Shown here piece after piece: positions 16,125 to 25,634 of a DNA stretch of 64,000 nucleotides. Position 1 is the stretch's first letter; every line of letters begins with the position of its first letter. Under the pieces are notes generated by a model. The model did no database searches, was not told the origin of the DNA, and saw only the letters and a list, made by a program, of their open reading frames with translations. The stretch lies in NCBI RefSeq assembly GCF_002117005.1, contig NZ_CP021023.1, positions 1,550,001 to 1,614,000 of the forward strand, given 5' to 3'. This stretch comes from Sedimentisphaera salicampi (GTDB lineage: Bacteria; Planctomycetota; Phycisphaerae; Sedimentisphaerales; Sedimentisphaeraceae). The translations under genes and the position numbers were made by a program.

Positions 16125-17132
16125 ATGAGCCGCAATATTGCTATAGCTGGTGTTACAGGCGTTGTAGGCCAGGAATTTTTGAGACTCATAGAAGAGAGAA
16201 ACTTCAAATTCGATTCGCTCAAGGTGCTTGCAAGCTCACGTTCGGCCGGCAAGAAGATTCAGTTTATGGGCGAGGAATATACGGTAGAAGAACTGACAGA
16301 AGACAGCTTCAAGGGTGTTGATGTTGCGCTTTTCAGCGCGGGCGGTTCGCAGAGCAAAAAATTTGCGGATGCGGTCGTGCAGAGCGGAGCTGTAATGATA
16401 GACAACTCCTCGGCCTTCCGTATGGACCCAAATGCGCCGCTCGTTGTTCCGGAAGTTAATCCCGAGGCAATCAGGGAAAACAAGGGGATCATCGCAAACC
16501 CAAACTGCTCTACGATTATTGCCCTTGTGCCGGTATGGCCGCTGCACAGGCAGAACAAAGTTAAGCGTATGGTGATAAGCACCTATCAGGCAGCCAGCGG
16601 AGCGGGAATTGCAGCAATGAACGAGCTCAAGAAGCAAAGCGGCGATATCCTTGAAGGCAAAGAGCCGGTATGCGAGGCCCTGCCCTATCAGGCTGCGTTT
16701 AATGTTTTCTGCCATGATTCCAAAATTGGCGAAAGCGGCTACAACGAAGAAGAGATGAAAATGGTAAACGAGACCAGAAAAATATTCGATGATTCGCAGA
16801 TCGGGATCACCTGCACCTGCGTGCGTGTGCCGGTAATGCGGGCTCACAGCGAAAGCATCAATCTCGAGTTTGAAAAGCCGGCAGACCCTGCATGGGTTCG
16901 TGAAGTGCTGAAAAATGCCCCGGGCGTTACAGTAATCGACGACCGCGAGAAAAACCGCTTCCCGATGCCCGCCATAGACGCAGACGGTAAAGACGATATC
17001 TACGTGGGAAGAATCCGCCGCGATGAGTCTATCTCGGGGGGCAGAGGAATCAATCTCTGGGTCTGCGGCGATCAGATACGCAAGGGAGCTGCTTTGAACG
17101 CCGTGCAGATAGCAGAGGCTATGGATTTCTGA
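16125..17132 (+). CDS. asd: Aspartate-semialdehyde dehydrogenase
   Basis: Reduces aspartyl phosphate to the semialdehyde for lysine, diaminopimelate, threonine and methionine synthesis. The 335 residues carry the NADP-binding GVTGVVGQEFL at the N-terminus, SAGGSQSKKFA, and the catalytic cysteine in IANPNCSTI near residue 128. Later come YQAASGAG and the substrate-binding RVPVMRAHSE. GGAG lies just before the ATG and a good promoter stands upstream. cdsA follows after 62 bp on the same strand and may be co-transcribed. Confidence 0.97.
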   Translation: MSRNIAIAGVTGVVGQEFLRLIEERNFKFDSLKVLASSRSAGKKIQFMGEEYTVEELTEDSFKGVDVALFSAGGSQSKKFADAVVQSGAVMIDNSSAFRMDPNAPLVVPEVNPEAIRENKGIIANPNCSTIIALVPVWPLHRQNKVKRMVISTYQAASGAGIAAMNELKKQSGDILEGKEPVCEALPYQAAFNVFCHDSKIGESGYNEEEMKMVNETRKIFDDSQIGITCTCVRVPVMRAHSESINLEFEKPADPAWVREVLKNAPGVTVIDDREKNRFPMPAIDADGKDDIYVGRIRRDESISGGRGINLWVCGDQIRKGAALNAVQIAEAMDF

Positions 17133-17194
17133 GAAGCTTGAGATAAACTTTTATTCAGCCCGCCTCTCCGGCGGGGTATTCTAAGAAGGCGAGT

Positions 17195-18058
17195 ATGGTA
17201 AAGCAGCGCATTATTTTCGGCATAATTATGGCCGCAGCAGCTATGCTCCTCTGCTGGCTGGACAGCGTGCTGATTTGGCGAACAGGCGGGGAGCAGGTGC
17301 AGGGGTTTATCTGGGCTCTTATCGCAGAGGCAGTTTTAATCACTGCGGTTAATGAATTTTCAGGACTGGTAAAAGGCAAGGGTGCGAGGGTGTTTCCCAT
17401 TGCTTCAATGGCAGGGGCAACCCTTTTCTGCCTGAGCTACTTCCTCAAGCAGTTCGGTTTTGCATTCGGCATCTCTCAGGCATACCTTCATCTTATCATT
17501 ATGTTTGCCGCTGTGCTTTCGGCTGTACTGCTCTCTTTCGTTGCTCAGGGCAGAACAAAAAGCAACGAAGGAACAATACTAAACTGCGGGGCAACCGTGC
17601 TCACTGTGATGTATTGGGGGTTTTTCAGCTCATTCTTCCTGGCAATACGAGTGGAACACAGCATTTCGGCATTGATTGTGTTTATTGCTGTGGTGAAGAT
17701 GTGCGATGTGGGGGCATACACATTCGGAAAGATGTTCGGGCATACAAAATTTGCCCCTGCAGTGAGCCCTAAGAAAACATGGGAAGGAATGATTGGAGGC
17801 TGCATTTTTTCTGCTGTCTCAGGTGCTGCATTTTCCGTTATATTCTCTGTGATGCTCTGGTGGCAAGGGGTGATTTTCGGGATAATATTCGCCTTTGCAG
17901 GTCAGCTTGGAGACCTCGCCGAATCTATGCTTAAAAGAGACGCAGGCATTAAAGACTCCGGCGATAAGCTCCCGGGCTTTGGAGGAATCCTCGATATAGT
18001 AGATTCCCTCGTGTTCACCGCCCCGTTTGCGTATCTGTTTTTCAATATCGTAAGCTGA
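17195..18058 (+). CDS. cdsA: Phosphatidate cytidylyltransferase
   Basis: Integral membrane enzyme that makes CDP-diacylglycerol from phosphatidate and CTP for phospholipid synthesis. The 287 residues contain about seven or eight hydrophobic segments. The C-terminal third carries the family signature: KMCDVGAYTFGKMFGHTKF, SPKKTWEGMIGG, and GDLAESMLKRDAGIKDSGD, whose acidic residues bind metal. It is next to the distal end of the CRISPR array, with no functional link implied. Confidence 0.95.
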   Translation: MVKQRIIFGIIMAAAAMLLCWLDSVLIWRTGGEQVQGFIWALIAEAVLITAVNEFSGLVKGKGARVFPIASMAGATLFCLSYFLKQFGFAFGISQAYLHLIIMFAAVLSAVLLSFVAQGRTKSNEGTILNCGATVLTVMYWGFFSSFFLAIRVEHSISALIVFIAVVKMCDVGAYTFGKMFGHTKFAPAVSPKKTWEGMIGGCIFSAVSGAAFSVIFSVMLWWQGVIFGIIFAFAGQLGDLAESMLKRDAGIKDSGDKLPGFGGILDIVDSLVFTAPFAYLFFNIVS

Positions 18059-18118
18059 TATTCGCAGATTTTGCTTAAAAATTATTATTTGCAATAAGCT
18101 GGGCATTTTACAGAAAAA

Positions 18119-18155
18119 CCGCTAATTTTATTAAGATATTTATAGTAATTAGCGG
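18119..18155. repeat. Inverted repeat at the cas-distal end of the CRISPR array
   Basis: CCGCTAATT (18119-18127) and AATTAGCGG (18147-18155) form a 9-bp stem. The right arm overlaps the altered first seven bases of the first CRISPR repeat. It may be the cdsA terminator stem, the array boundary, or both; there is no T-run. Confidence 0.5.
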
Positions 18156-20811
18156 CTTGCTCACAGATTCGGATCAGTTACAATAGGACTTATATCTCGA
18201 AGTTATACATCTGCGTTGTGGCTTGCTCACAGATTCGGATCAGTTACAATAAGTAGAAGTGCCGGACACTGTGCCTGTTGTTGTGGCTTGCTCACAGATT
18301 CGGATCAGTTACAATTGAATCGTTCAAGTATATGGACAGAGTTGAGTTGTGGCTTGCTCACAGATTCGGATCAGTTACAATATGGTATAGTAACGTGGCA
18401 GAGGAAGTCCAGTTGTGGCTTGCTCACAGATTCGGATCAGTTACAATCATAGTATTATCACAAGCTGCATATCGCCGGTTGTGGCTTGCTCACAGATTCG
18501 GATCAGTTACAATCAAGGTATCTATAACCTTGTAGATTATTCAGTTGTGGCTTGCTCACAGATTCGGATCAGTTACAATCGACAGCAAGGAAGCTGAAGA
18601 ATTCGGCTGGTTGTGGCTTGCTCACAGATTCGGATCAGTTACAATTTCGAGTAAATACGAAATGAGCGATGACCAGTTGTGGCTTGCTCACAGATTCGGA
18701 TCAGTTACAATCTAAAAGCTTCTGAATTTGGAAAGCTTCACGTTGTGGCTTGCTCACAGATTCGGATCAGTTACAATATAAAAGGTCCTTCTCGTTCTAT
18801 GCTTGGGTTGTGGCTTGCTCACAGATTCGGATCAGTTACAATAGAGCGGGAAACGAAATCTCCGCCCATCGGTTGTGGCTTGCTCACAGATTCGGATCAG
18901 TTACAATTTTACCGCCGAGACGCTCACGCCAACCTTGTTGTGGCTTGCTCACAGATTCGGATCAGTTACAATACACAATATATCAATAGATATGGCTTCC
19001 CTGTTGTGGCTTGCTCACAGATTCGGATCAGTTACAATCTAAAAGCTTCTGAATTTGGAAAGCTTCACGTTGTGGCTTGCTCACAGATTCGGATCAGTTA
19101 CAATATAAAAGGTCCTTCTCGTTCTATGCTTGGGTTGTGGCTTGCTCACAGATTCGGATCAGTTACAATACCAATCGGGAAGCTTCCAGGTGTATCTTTG
19201 TTGTGGCTTGCTCACAGATTCGGATCAGTTACAATCGGACTCGCTTGTATCTACAACATCAGTCGGTTGTGGCTTGCTCACAGATTCGGATCAGTTACAA
19301 TCCTGAGATGGAAAGTCCGCAGGAGTCGGATGTTGTGGCTTGCTCACAGATTCGGATCAGTTACAATGCATTGACTGAGATTAAAACTATATCCCAGGTT
19401 GTGGCTTGCTCACAGATTCGGATCAGTTACAATAGACCAAACCCGCCAAAGACCACTGTCCGCGTTGTGGCTTGCTCACAGATTCGGATCAGTTACAATG
19501 CTTTTTACAGTGGTTTGATAAGTCCGGAGTTGTGGCTTGCTCACAGATTCGGATCAGTTACAATAAGCTTTTTACAGCGACCCAAAAAATAACGTTGTGG
19601 CTTGCTCACAGATTCGGATCAGTTACAATCACGTTGTAGTGGGCAGCAAAAGCAAGACAGTTGTGGCTTGCTCACAGATTCGGATCAGTTACAATGCCTA
19701 TCGGTTAAACTCGCACCACCGGCAGGTTGTGGCTTGCTCACAGATTCGGATCAGTTACAATGGTGTGGTAGCAATAAGGAACGAAAAATATGTTGTGGCT
19801 TGCTCACAGATTCGGATCAGTTACAATCAGGAAGCTTCTGTTTGCAATAGCTGCACAGTTGTGGCTTGCTCACAGATTCGGATCAGTTACAATTTTATCA
19901 GATATTTTCTTGTTCAGCCCGTGTTGTGGCTTGCTCACAGATTCGGATCAGTTACAATCTTATTGAGCTTTTCCATCGGCGTTAAAAGTTGTGGCTTGCT
20001 CACAGATTCGGATCAGTTACAATTGTAGGTAAGCCAGACACCTTAAATGTCGCGTTGTGGCTTGCTCACAGATTCGGATCAGTTACAATGATGGGAGCTC
20101 AGCTGATGAGGAGGTTTTTGTTGTGGCTTGCTCACAGATTCGGATCAGTTACAATGCTGGTCAAGCTGAATCCGGCGAGTTCTCTGTTGTGGCTTGCTCA
20201 CAGATTCGGATCAGTTACAATGAGTCGTCCAAACATTAAGCCGCTTTGTTAGTTGTGGCTTGCTCACAGATTCGGATCAGTTACAATAGATTTTTGCTTT
20301 TCTTTCTCGGCTTCACGGTTGTGGCTTGCTCACAGATTCGGATCAGTTACAATAACATTCCAATAACAAAAAAAGGGGTAGAAGTTGTGGCTTGCTCACA
20401 GATTCGGATCAGTTACAATTGATGTTAACTGGTCCGACTGACACCGTGGTTGTGGCTTGCTCACAGATTCGGATCAGTTACAATAAATCCAGCAGCTTCA
20501 CTACCTTTATCAAGTTGTGGCTTGCTCACAGATTCGGATCAGTTACAATAGGTATCAAAATGTACAAAGAACTAAAATTGTTGTGGCTTGCTCACAGATT
20601 CGGATCAGTTACAATAATTTTCGATTTGGTCAATTGCTTTTATTTGTTGTGGCTTGCTCACAGATTCGGATCAGTTACAATTTGGTTACCAAGAACGCTG
20701 GGCAGAATATGTTGTGGCTTGCTCACAGATTCGGATCAGTTACAATCGCAGACTTAGAGAAACGTGAATCTGGTCGTTGTGGCTTGCTCACAGATTCGGA
20801 TCAGTTACAAT
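18149..20811 (+). CRISPR. Type II-C CRISPR array, 41 repeats and 40 spacers
   Basis: Repeats are 36 bp, running from GTTGTGGCTTGCTC to CAGTTACAAT; spacers are 29 or 30 bp. I placed repeats at 18149, 18215, 18280 and so on to 20776. The first copy differs in its first bases (TTAGC in place of GTTGT); the others look identical. Orientation follows from the tracrRNA anti-repeat at 25181, so crRNA reads on the plus strand, toward cas2 and against the cas operon. Each repeat holds TTGCTC, 16 bp, TACAAT, a possible promoter as known in Neisseria II-C arrays. Two neighbouring spacers recur together (18712/18778 and 19039/19105). Confidence 0.98.
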
Positions 20812-20860
20812 ACATTTTTCATAAGAATCTGTGCAGCAAGCTTTTAGGCAGGATAGGCAG

Positions 20861-21190
20861 TTAAAATAATTCAAGCTGCTTTGGGGCTGGAGGTGCAGGT
20901 TTGCGCATTTTTCCCCAGAAAATGTGCATCCTTTCATACTGTTTATCAGTGATGGTGAGGATTCGAACTTCTCCATCAGGGGGAAGAAATGATTTGATTC
21001 TTTTAAGGTGTACATCTGCATTTTCTTCACTTGAACAGTGCCTTTCATACACCGAATATTGTACCATTGTGAAGCCGTCTTTTAAAAGCTTTTTTCTGAA
21101 TTCGGAGTAATCTTTTCTTGCCTTTTTTGTATCAGTAGGCAAATCAAAAAAAACATAAATCCACATCATCCTGTACCCGCTTAATTCCAT
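20861..21190 (-). CDS. cas2: CRISPR-associated endoribonuclease Cas2
   Basis: Structural partner of Cas1 in spacer integration. The 109 residues show the ferredoxin-like fold opening MMWIYVFFDLPTDTKKARKD with the conserved Asp, then FRKKLLKDGFTMVQYSVYER, the type II form of the family. ATG 21190 has AAGGA five bases upstream; a second Met pair eight residues in would also give a normal Cas2. It ends 49 bp before the last CRISPR repeat, leaving very little room for a leader on that side. Confidence 0.95.
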   Translation of the reverse strand: MELSGYRMMWIYVFFDLPTDTKKARKDYSEFRKKLLKDGFTMVQYSVYERHCSSEENADVHLKRIKSFLPPDGEVRILTITDKQYERMHIFWGKMRKPAPPAPKQLELF

Positions 21191-21199
21191 TGTTAGTCC

Positions 21200-22102
21200 T
21201 TAGAAATCAGGAAGCTCCAAAGAATCTTCCTCGCCCGCAAAACACTTATAGAGAGAGGCTGCCGTTTTGTGAAGACCCACCATTAGCGGGCCGGAGCTTT
21301 GCGATATTGTTACCGATTTGTGAAGTGTTTCCAGAAGCCTAGCTTTATGAAGCTGAGAAAGCTTGGCAAAATATTCTTCATCAGGATTTTCCCGCCACAT
21401 CAATCTCACCTCTTTCTCAACAAAACCCCTGAAGGGCTCCATAATATCATCCGCAAGGCAGTATTCGTTGTATCTGTTGCAGTGGTGAAGGCCCAATGAG
21501 GGAAGCAGGCCGGAAGAGCAGATAGCCCTTGCCACTGCCGCCCTTAATATCATATATCCATAATTGAGCAGGTTATTCGGCGGTGCTCCGCCTCTTAGCC
21601 TTTTGAAATTTCGAGAGCCCAGAAAATATTTCCAGTAGAGCTTGCTTGCCCTTGCCTCAACATTCGATTTATCGCCCGAACGCACCTTTGCAGCGAGCTG
21701 CTCTATTGATTTGGATGCACGGGGATTTTCTGTTTTAACAACCGCAGCCTGATGAGATATTTTGGCCTGAACAAGCTGCTTCCAAAGCCTTTTCTTAAGC
21801 GGCAGTGATGCTTCTATCTGGTGGCGGTGTCTCTCTGTCTGGATACTGTTGGAATCTATGGCAAGCAGCATGCCTGCCGGATGATGCTCGCCATTGCACA
21901 AAACCACCGCAGCCCCGAAATCAAGCAGTCTTGTAAGTACGCTGTGGGTGTAGGTTGTGGCCTGATTATCTATCAGCAGCACCCCTACATCCTCACAGGG
22001 TATCTGTTTTTCAGGCAGATCATTCCTTCCAACAATCAGCTGGCCGTTTCTAATCCTCAAAGAGCATGGGCTCTCAGATATCTCTATTATCCTTTTAATC
22101 AT
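21200..22102 (-). CDS. cas1: CRISPR-associated endonuclease Cas1
   Basis: Integrase that inserts new spacers with Cas2. The 300 residues fit type II Cas1. The beta-rich N-terminal domain (GVLLIDNQATTYTHSVLTRL) is followed by the helical catalytic domain, where NVEARASKLYW supplies the metal-binding Glu, and LGLHHCNRYNEYCLADDIME supplies the His and Asp. It is 7 bp from cas9 and 10 bp from cas2, so all three form one minus-strand operon. No csn2 or cas4 is present, which defines subtype II-C. Confidence 0.97.
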   Translation of the reverse strand: MIKRIIEISESPCSLRIRNGQLIVGRNDLPEKQIPCEDVGVLLIDNQATTYTHSVLTRLLDFGAAVVLCNGEHHPAGMLLAIDSNSIQTERHRHQIEASLPLKKRLWKQLVQAKISHQAAVVKTENPRASKSIEQLAAKVRSGDKSNVEARASKLYWKYFLGSRNFKRLRGGAPPNNLLNYGYMILRAAVARAICSSGLLPSLGLHHCNRYNEYCLADDIMEPFRGFVEKEVRLMWRENPDEEYFAKLSQLHKARLLETLHKSVTISQSSGPLMVGLHKTAASLYKCFAGEEDSLELPDF

Positions 22103-22108
22103 AACTGC

Positions 22109-25096
22109 TCAGTCGTTAGCGGGATTGATATTCCCCAGCGGGTCCACTGTTACCTTGTATCCTTTCAGAGTGTTAGCGTTTTTTCTTTGCACAATTGGAG
22201 GGCTGTCCGAAGATTTTCCTGCTCCGGCAAATGTTGCTGGTCTTAATATTATTACTTGCTGATTAACGATAAGAGACACCACCTGTACTCTATGGAGCTT
22301 AAATGAACCGTCATCCATTTTCATCATAAACATCTCATTTTTCGCAAGCGAGCAGATAAATTTTTTCCCGTCTCCGTAATCCCTGCATACAATGGGTCGG
22401 CCTTCTTTGTTTCTTCTTGCGGCTTCGAACAACGATACAACTTTCCCCTCCCTTTTGGTGTTTCCCTTTTTGTCCGTAAATTCGAATATCTCGATATGGT
22501 GGTTGCTGCCAAGAGTAACGGCTTTGTATGGTTTGCCTTCTTCATCTTTAATTTTTGCAACATTGTTGTAAACTGTCCTGATCCTTACCTTTTTTATAGG
22601 CACTCTGGCGTCTTTCCTGCTCTTCATATACACAGGCTCTTCCCAGACTTTTTTGGGTATTGATTTAGTTTTGCCCTCAGTGTGTATCCCGTTTTCTCTG
22701 AGCCTTTCAAGAAGTATCTCCCGCACTGTCGGGTCAACCACTTTATGCACCATAGGCAGAGTAAGGCTCTCGAGGGGTTTTCGGTACACGTAATATTCAT
22801 CGCCGTTTTCATTTGTTATACCCGTAGGCCCGTAAGCCGTGTCTTCATGGAGCCTGCCTGATACCTTCCTGCGCACCCGATGGGAAACATTTATAGAATT
22901 AATAGACTCTTTAAGCTCCTGCCTGAAACCTTTCCATGGCTCAGTCATTGCCAAATCTTCTGTCCTTTTCTTTGTATATGCAAGGTCTCGAAGATGCTGC
23001 TGATTGGTAAGCGCAGTAACCGCCGCATCAACTGCGTGATGGCGGTGGTCATCTCTGTTTTTCGTGCTGCCGATTGTGTTTAGTATTGAATTAAGCCCCC
23101 ATGCTCTTCTCAGATCTGAGGTTATTTTTCCCTTAGTTCCAATAACCGTGCACCCGAGCTGCTTAAGGTATGATGTTACCGCTCTGCTTATGTATCTGGT
23201 GTCGTTGATTTGTCTTTCGATGAAGTTGTCGAGCTTAACTTCTTTCTGGTTAAATTTAGATCTTTTCGGAAAGGGCAGAGGCGCAATTCGCTGCCGAATT
23301 TCTTCGTACTGCTCTGGTTTGCTGGAATAATATTCGTATGGTGTCTTTTCGCCTTTTCTCCTGTTCTCATCTGCATAGCATAGCGTTTTGTTCATGTAGC
23401 TGTCGTCCAGGCATCTTGAGTATGGAATGATATGTTCAATCTGAACTCCAGACTGAGGACTGAAAAGTAAATGCTGGGGAACCGGCTTGCCTGTGTAGGG
23501 GCAGGTTTTTCTGCATTCGATCCAGAGCTTGTATTTTATTATGTCTTCTCTTGCAGGCCTTGAGAAACCGAATTCTTCTACAAGTATTTTTCTTGCCTCT
23601 TCATTTTTCTGCTCGTTTTCCCAGTTTTTCTTTCTTATTTCATCTCTTTCTGCCTTAGAGCCCTTTACGTCTCTTGCCATCTCCACTGCTATCTTGTCCG
23701 GCTTGCCGTATGCGGAGATTACAGCATTCACAACCTTCCTAACCTCATTTATGCCCTGATTTACGATTGGGTTTCTGAAATCAGGCGGGAGGGGGAGCCT
23801 GTCTAAAATTTCCGTTTTCTGCTCGCTTGGCCATCTTCCATAAACTTCTTTTACCGCATCTGATGTTAAGAATCCTTTTTCCATATAAGGTAAAAGCTTG
23901 AGTATTGCCTTTTTTGAGTGGTTGGTGTAGCCGTTGGGCAAGGGGATTTTCGATATTTTGATTGCTTCATCCCTGCTGTAGTTATAGTTTTCGCATATCT
24001 CTGAAATGAATTCCTCATCATCAATTGTCTGGTCGATAAGAATATTGTTGATATCGATCTTTGCTTCCTCATCAAGGCCTGCAAAGATTTTCTTGTTAAT
24101 ATTTTTAAGCTTGGCCTGAAAGACATCGCCTTTTAAATGGGGATTTTTCCTGTTTGAACTGCCTTCTTCTGTGTTGAATTTTTGAGAATCAATTAGCCCG
24201 AGCTTTTTTCTTATGCTCTCGAAAGTTGCTTTCTCCTTGGATAATAAAATTTGGGTAATAGTATCTCTCTGGTCTTGAGAGAGTTCTTTAATCGTGCCTT
24301 CTGGATTGTGTATCTTTAAGTTATTCACGTCTTGGAGTATGCGAAATCTGCGAGCGAACCAGTCTGCCCGCTGGCATACCTTTTCATCTTCCTCAAGTTC
24401 GCAATCTTTTATTAAATCATCGCATGGTTTAAGCGGCCTTTGGTAGAATATAGTTTCATCTTTTACTTTTGTTTTAAGGCGGTCAGTAAGAATCTCAGGA
24501 TAAAACCTGCTTTGAAATTTCCAGATTTCCTCGAATTCGTGTTCATACATTGAGCGAAGTGTGTAATTATCCCTGATTCGTTTCTTTGAAGTGTCCAAGG
24601 AGGCAAAATATGCCCCTAAGGTTTTGAGCCCCGATTTGTCTATTTCATCCTGGAGTTCATTAGCATTTTTTATCACCTTGCCCTGTTTTTCGTCGCCCGA
24701 TTTGCGATTGCTCTTGAAGCCTCTTCGCTGGTTTATATGGAATAATACTCGCCCAATCTGGTGAAGTGATATTTTTTCCTGTATAGCCTTAGCCCTCAAT
24801 TTGTAAGGGTCTTCTCTTAAAAGCTCTGAAAATTCTATATCTGAAGCGGGCAGCAGGCCGTTTCTCTTTAACATTCTTACAAGCTTGTCCCTCCTGTATT
24901 TCATACGAGCCCTGTTTCTTCTGCTTCCCCTTGCAAGTCTCCGAGTTTCATTTTTGGACTTTTCTGCCCCTTTTGTATCTCGGTCAACTCCTTCAGGGAA
25001 AACCCGTACACCTGTACGCAAAATTTCATTGTTTTTTTCATCAATAAGAGCCCATCCAACACTGTTCGTTCCAATGTCCAATCCAAGCGTAATCAT
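22109..25096 (-). CDS. cas9: CRISPR RNA-guided endonuclease Cas9, subtype II-C
   Basis: Effector nuclease that cuts DNA matching a crRNA:tracrRNA guide. The 995-residue length is in the compact II-C range. RuvC-I has LGLDIGTNSVGWA with Asp7; an arginine-rich bridge helix spans about residues 52-75; RuvC-II has KIAVEMARD with Glu472. The HNH domain (about 525-610) has IEHIIP with His555 and the NK and ADEN asparagines 569 and 578, and a CPYTGKP element. RuvC-III has DDHRHHAVDAA with His687 and Asp690. All catalytic residues are present, so the enzyme should be active. The C-terminal wedge and PAM-interacting region begins after about 760. AGGAG precedes the ATG. Confidence 0.98.
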   Translation of the reverse strand: MITLGLDIGTNSVGWALIDEKNNEILRTGVRVFPEGVDRDTKGAEKSKNETRRLARGSRRNRARMKYRRDKLVRMLKRNGLLPASDIEFSELLREDPYKLRAKAIQEKISLHQIGRVLFHINQRRGFKSNRKSGDEKQGKVIKNANELQDEIDKSGLKTLGAYFASLDTSKKRIRDNYTLRSMYEHEFEEIWKFQSRFYPEILTDRLKTKVKDETIFYQRPLKPCDDLIKDCELEEDEKVCQRADWFARRFRILQDVNNLKIHNPEGTIKELSQDQRDTITQILLSKEKATFESIRKKLGLIDSQKFNTEEGSSNRKNPHLKGDVFQAKLKNINKKIFAGLDEEAKIDINNILIDQTIDDEEFISEICENYNYSRDEAIKISKIPLPNGYTNHSKKAILKLLPYMEKGFLTSDAVKEVYGRWPSEQKTEILDRLPLPPDFRNPIVNQGINEVRKVVNAVISAYGKPDKIAVEMARDVKGSKAERDEIRKKNWENEQKNEEARKILVEEFGFSRPAREDIIKYKLWIECRKTCPYTGKPVPQHLLFSPQSGVQIEHIIPYSRCLDDSYMNKTLCYADENRRKGEKTPYEYYSSKPEQYEEIRQRIAPLPFPKRSKFNQKEVKLDNFIERQINDTRYISRAVTSYLKQLGCTVIGTKGKITSDLRRAWGLNSILNTIGSTKNRDDHRHHAVDAAVTALTNQQHLRDLAYTKKRTEDLAMTEPWKGFRQELKESINSINVSHRVRRKVSGRLHEDTAYGPTGITNENGDEYYVYRKPLESLTLPMVHKVVDPTVREILLERLRENGIHTEGKTKSIPKKVWEEPVYMKSRKDARVPIKKVRIRTVYNNVAKIKDEEGKPYKAVTLGSNHHIEIFEFTDKKGNTKREGKVVSLFEAARRNKEGRPIVCRDYGDGKKFICSLAKNEMFMMKMDDGSFKLHRVQVVSLIVNQQVIILRPATFAGAGKSSDSPPIVQRKNANTLKGYKVTVDPLGNINPAND

Positions 25097-25145
25097 AATA
25101 CTTAAATCTCCTGCGATAAAAATTGAATATATTTATACATACATC

Positions 25146-25174
25146 TTGACATTATAATATATATTCAATATAAT
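25146..25174 (+). promoter_or_regulatory. Consensus promoter of the tracrRNA
   Basis: TTGACA (25146-25151), a 17-bp spacer and TATAAT (25169-25174): a perfect sigma-70 consensus. The predicted start is about 25181, exactly where the anti-repeat begins. Confidence 0.85.
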
Positions 25175-25180
25175 TCAATT

Positions 25181-25290
25181 ATTGTAACTGATCCGAGTCT
25201 GTGAGTCTTGTCATAACAAGTAGTACTTTTAGTACTGCGCAGGCTCTTGCCCCGTAAATCCTAATCGGGTTTACGGGGTAACTTGTTTTT
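25181..25290 (+). ncRNA. tracrRNA
   Basis: Begins with ATTGTAACTGATCCGAGTCT, which is complementary to the 3' two thirds of the CRISPR repeat with one change. After a bulge, CATAAC can pair with the repeat's 5' GTTGTG. Then follow a small hairpin (AGTACTTTTAGTACT, 25222-25236), a short GC-rich stretch, and a 9-bp terminator stem CCCCGTAAA/TTTACGGGG (25250-25258, 25270-25278) ending in TTTTT. It lies upstream of cas9 and diverges from it. The duplex with the repeat is what RNase III would cut in type II systems. Confidence 0.9.
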
Positions 25291-25325
25291 GCATTTCTGC
25301 GTTTGCCCCTTTAAAAAAATATCAC

Positions 25326-25353
25326 TTGACCTTGAGTCTTTTTTTCAGATAAT
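25326..25353 (+). promoter_or_regulatory. Probable promoter for rpmI-rplT-pheS
   Basis: TTGACC (25326-25331), 16 bp, GATAAT (25348-25353), about 75 bp before rpmI. Confidence 0.5.
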
Positions 25354-25427
25354 CACGTTTTCCATTTGCCTGAGCGGCGGTCGTTCGGGCAGGTTGAATT
25401 ATTTAATCGGAAACAGGTTAGATTATT

Positions 25428-25634
25428 ATGCCTAAGATGAAACCCCACAAGGGATTGTCCAAGCGTGTGAAGATCACAGCGAAGGGCAAGTTCAAGTATA
25501 AGCGTGCCGGCAGCAACCACCTTATGAGTGCGATGAGCCCGAAAAGGCGCCGCAAGCTCGGCAAGGACGGATATATCAGCGATGAGTATGCAGACAAATG
25601 CCGCGATATGCTTGGATTGAAGAAAGCGAAATAG
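25428..25634 (+). CDS. rpmI: 50S ribosomal protein L35
   Basis: A 68-residue basic ribosomal protein with the family opening MPKMKPHKGLSKRVKITAKG and the HLMSAMSPKRRRKLGK core. It precedes rplT, the normal order. infC, which often stands in front, is not here: the tracrRNA lies directly upstream instead. GGAAACAGGTTAG before the ATG gives a weak ribosome binding site. Confidence 0.95.
   Translation: MPKMKPHKGLSKRVKITAKGKFKYKRAGSNHLMSAMSPKRRRKLGKDGYISDEYADKCRDMLGLKKAK

Noticed and set aside
19500-19593. Two neighbouring spacers sharing GCTTTTTACAG as primed uptake from the same target
   Set aside because: Only 11 to 12 bases agree and at different offsets; this can be chance.
18216-20864. 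Open frames inside the CRISPR array giving repetitive peptides such as CGLLTDSDQLQ and WLAHRFGSVTI
   Set aside because: They are translations of the 36-bp repeats plus spacers; the frames follow the 66-bp period and have no start sites.
21200-25096. Subtype II-A or II-B assignment
   Set aside because: No csn2 or cas4 gene and a 995-residue Cas9; cas9-cas1-cas2 alone is II-C.
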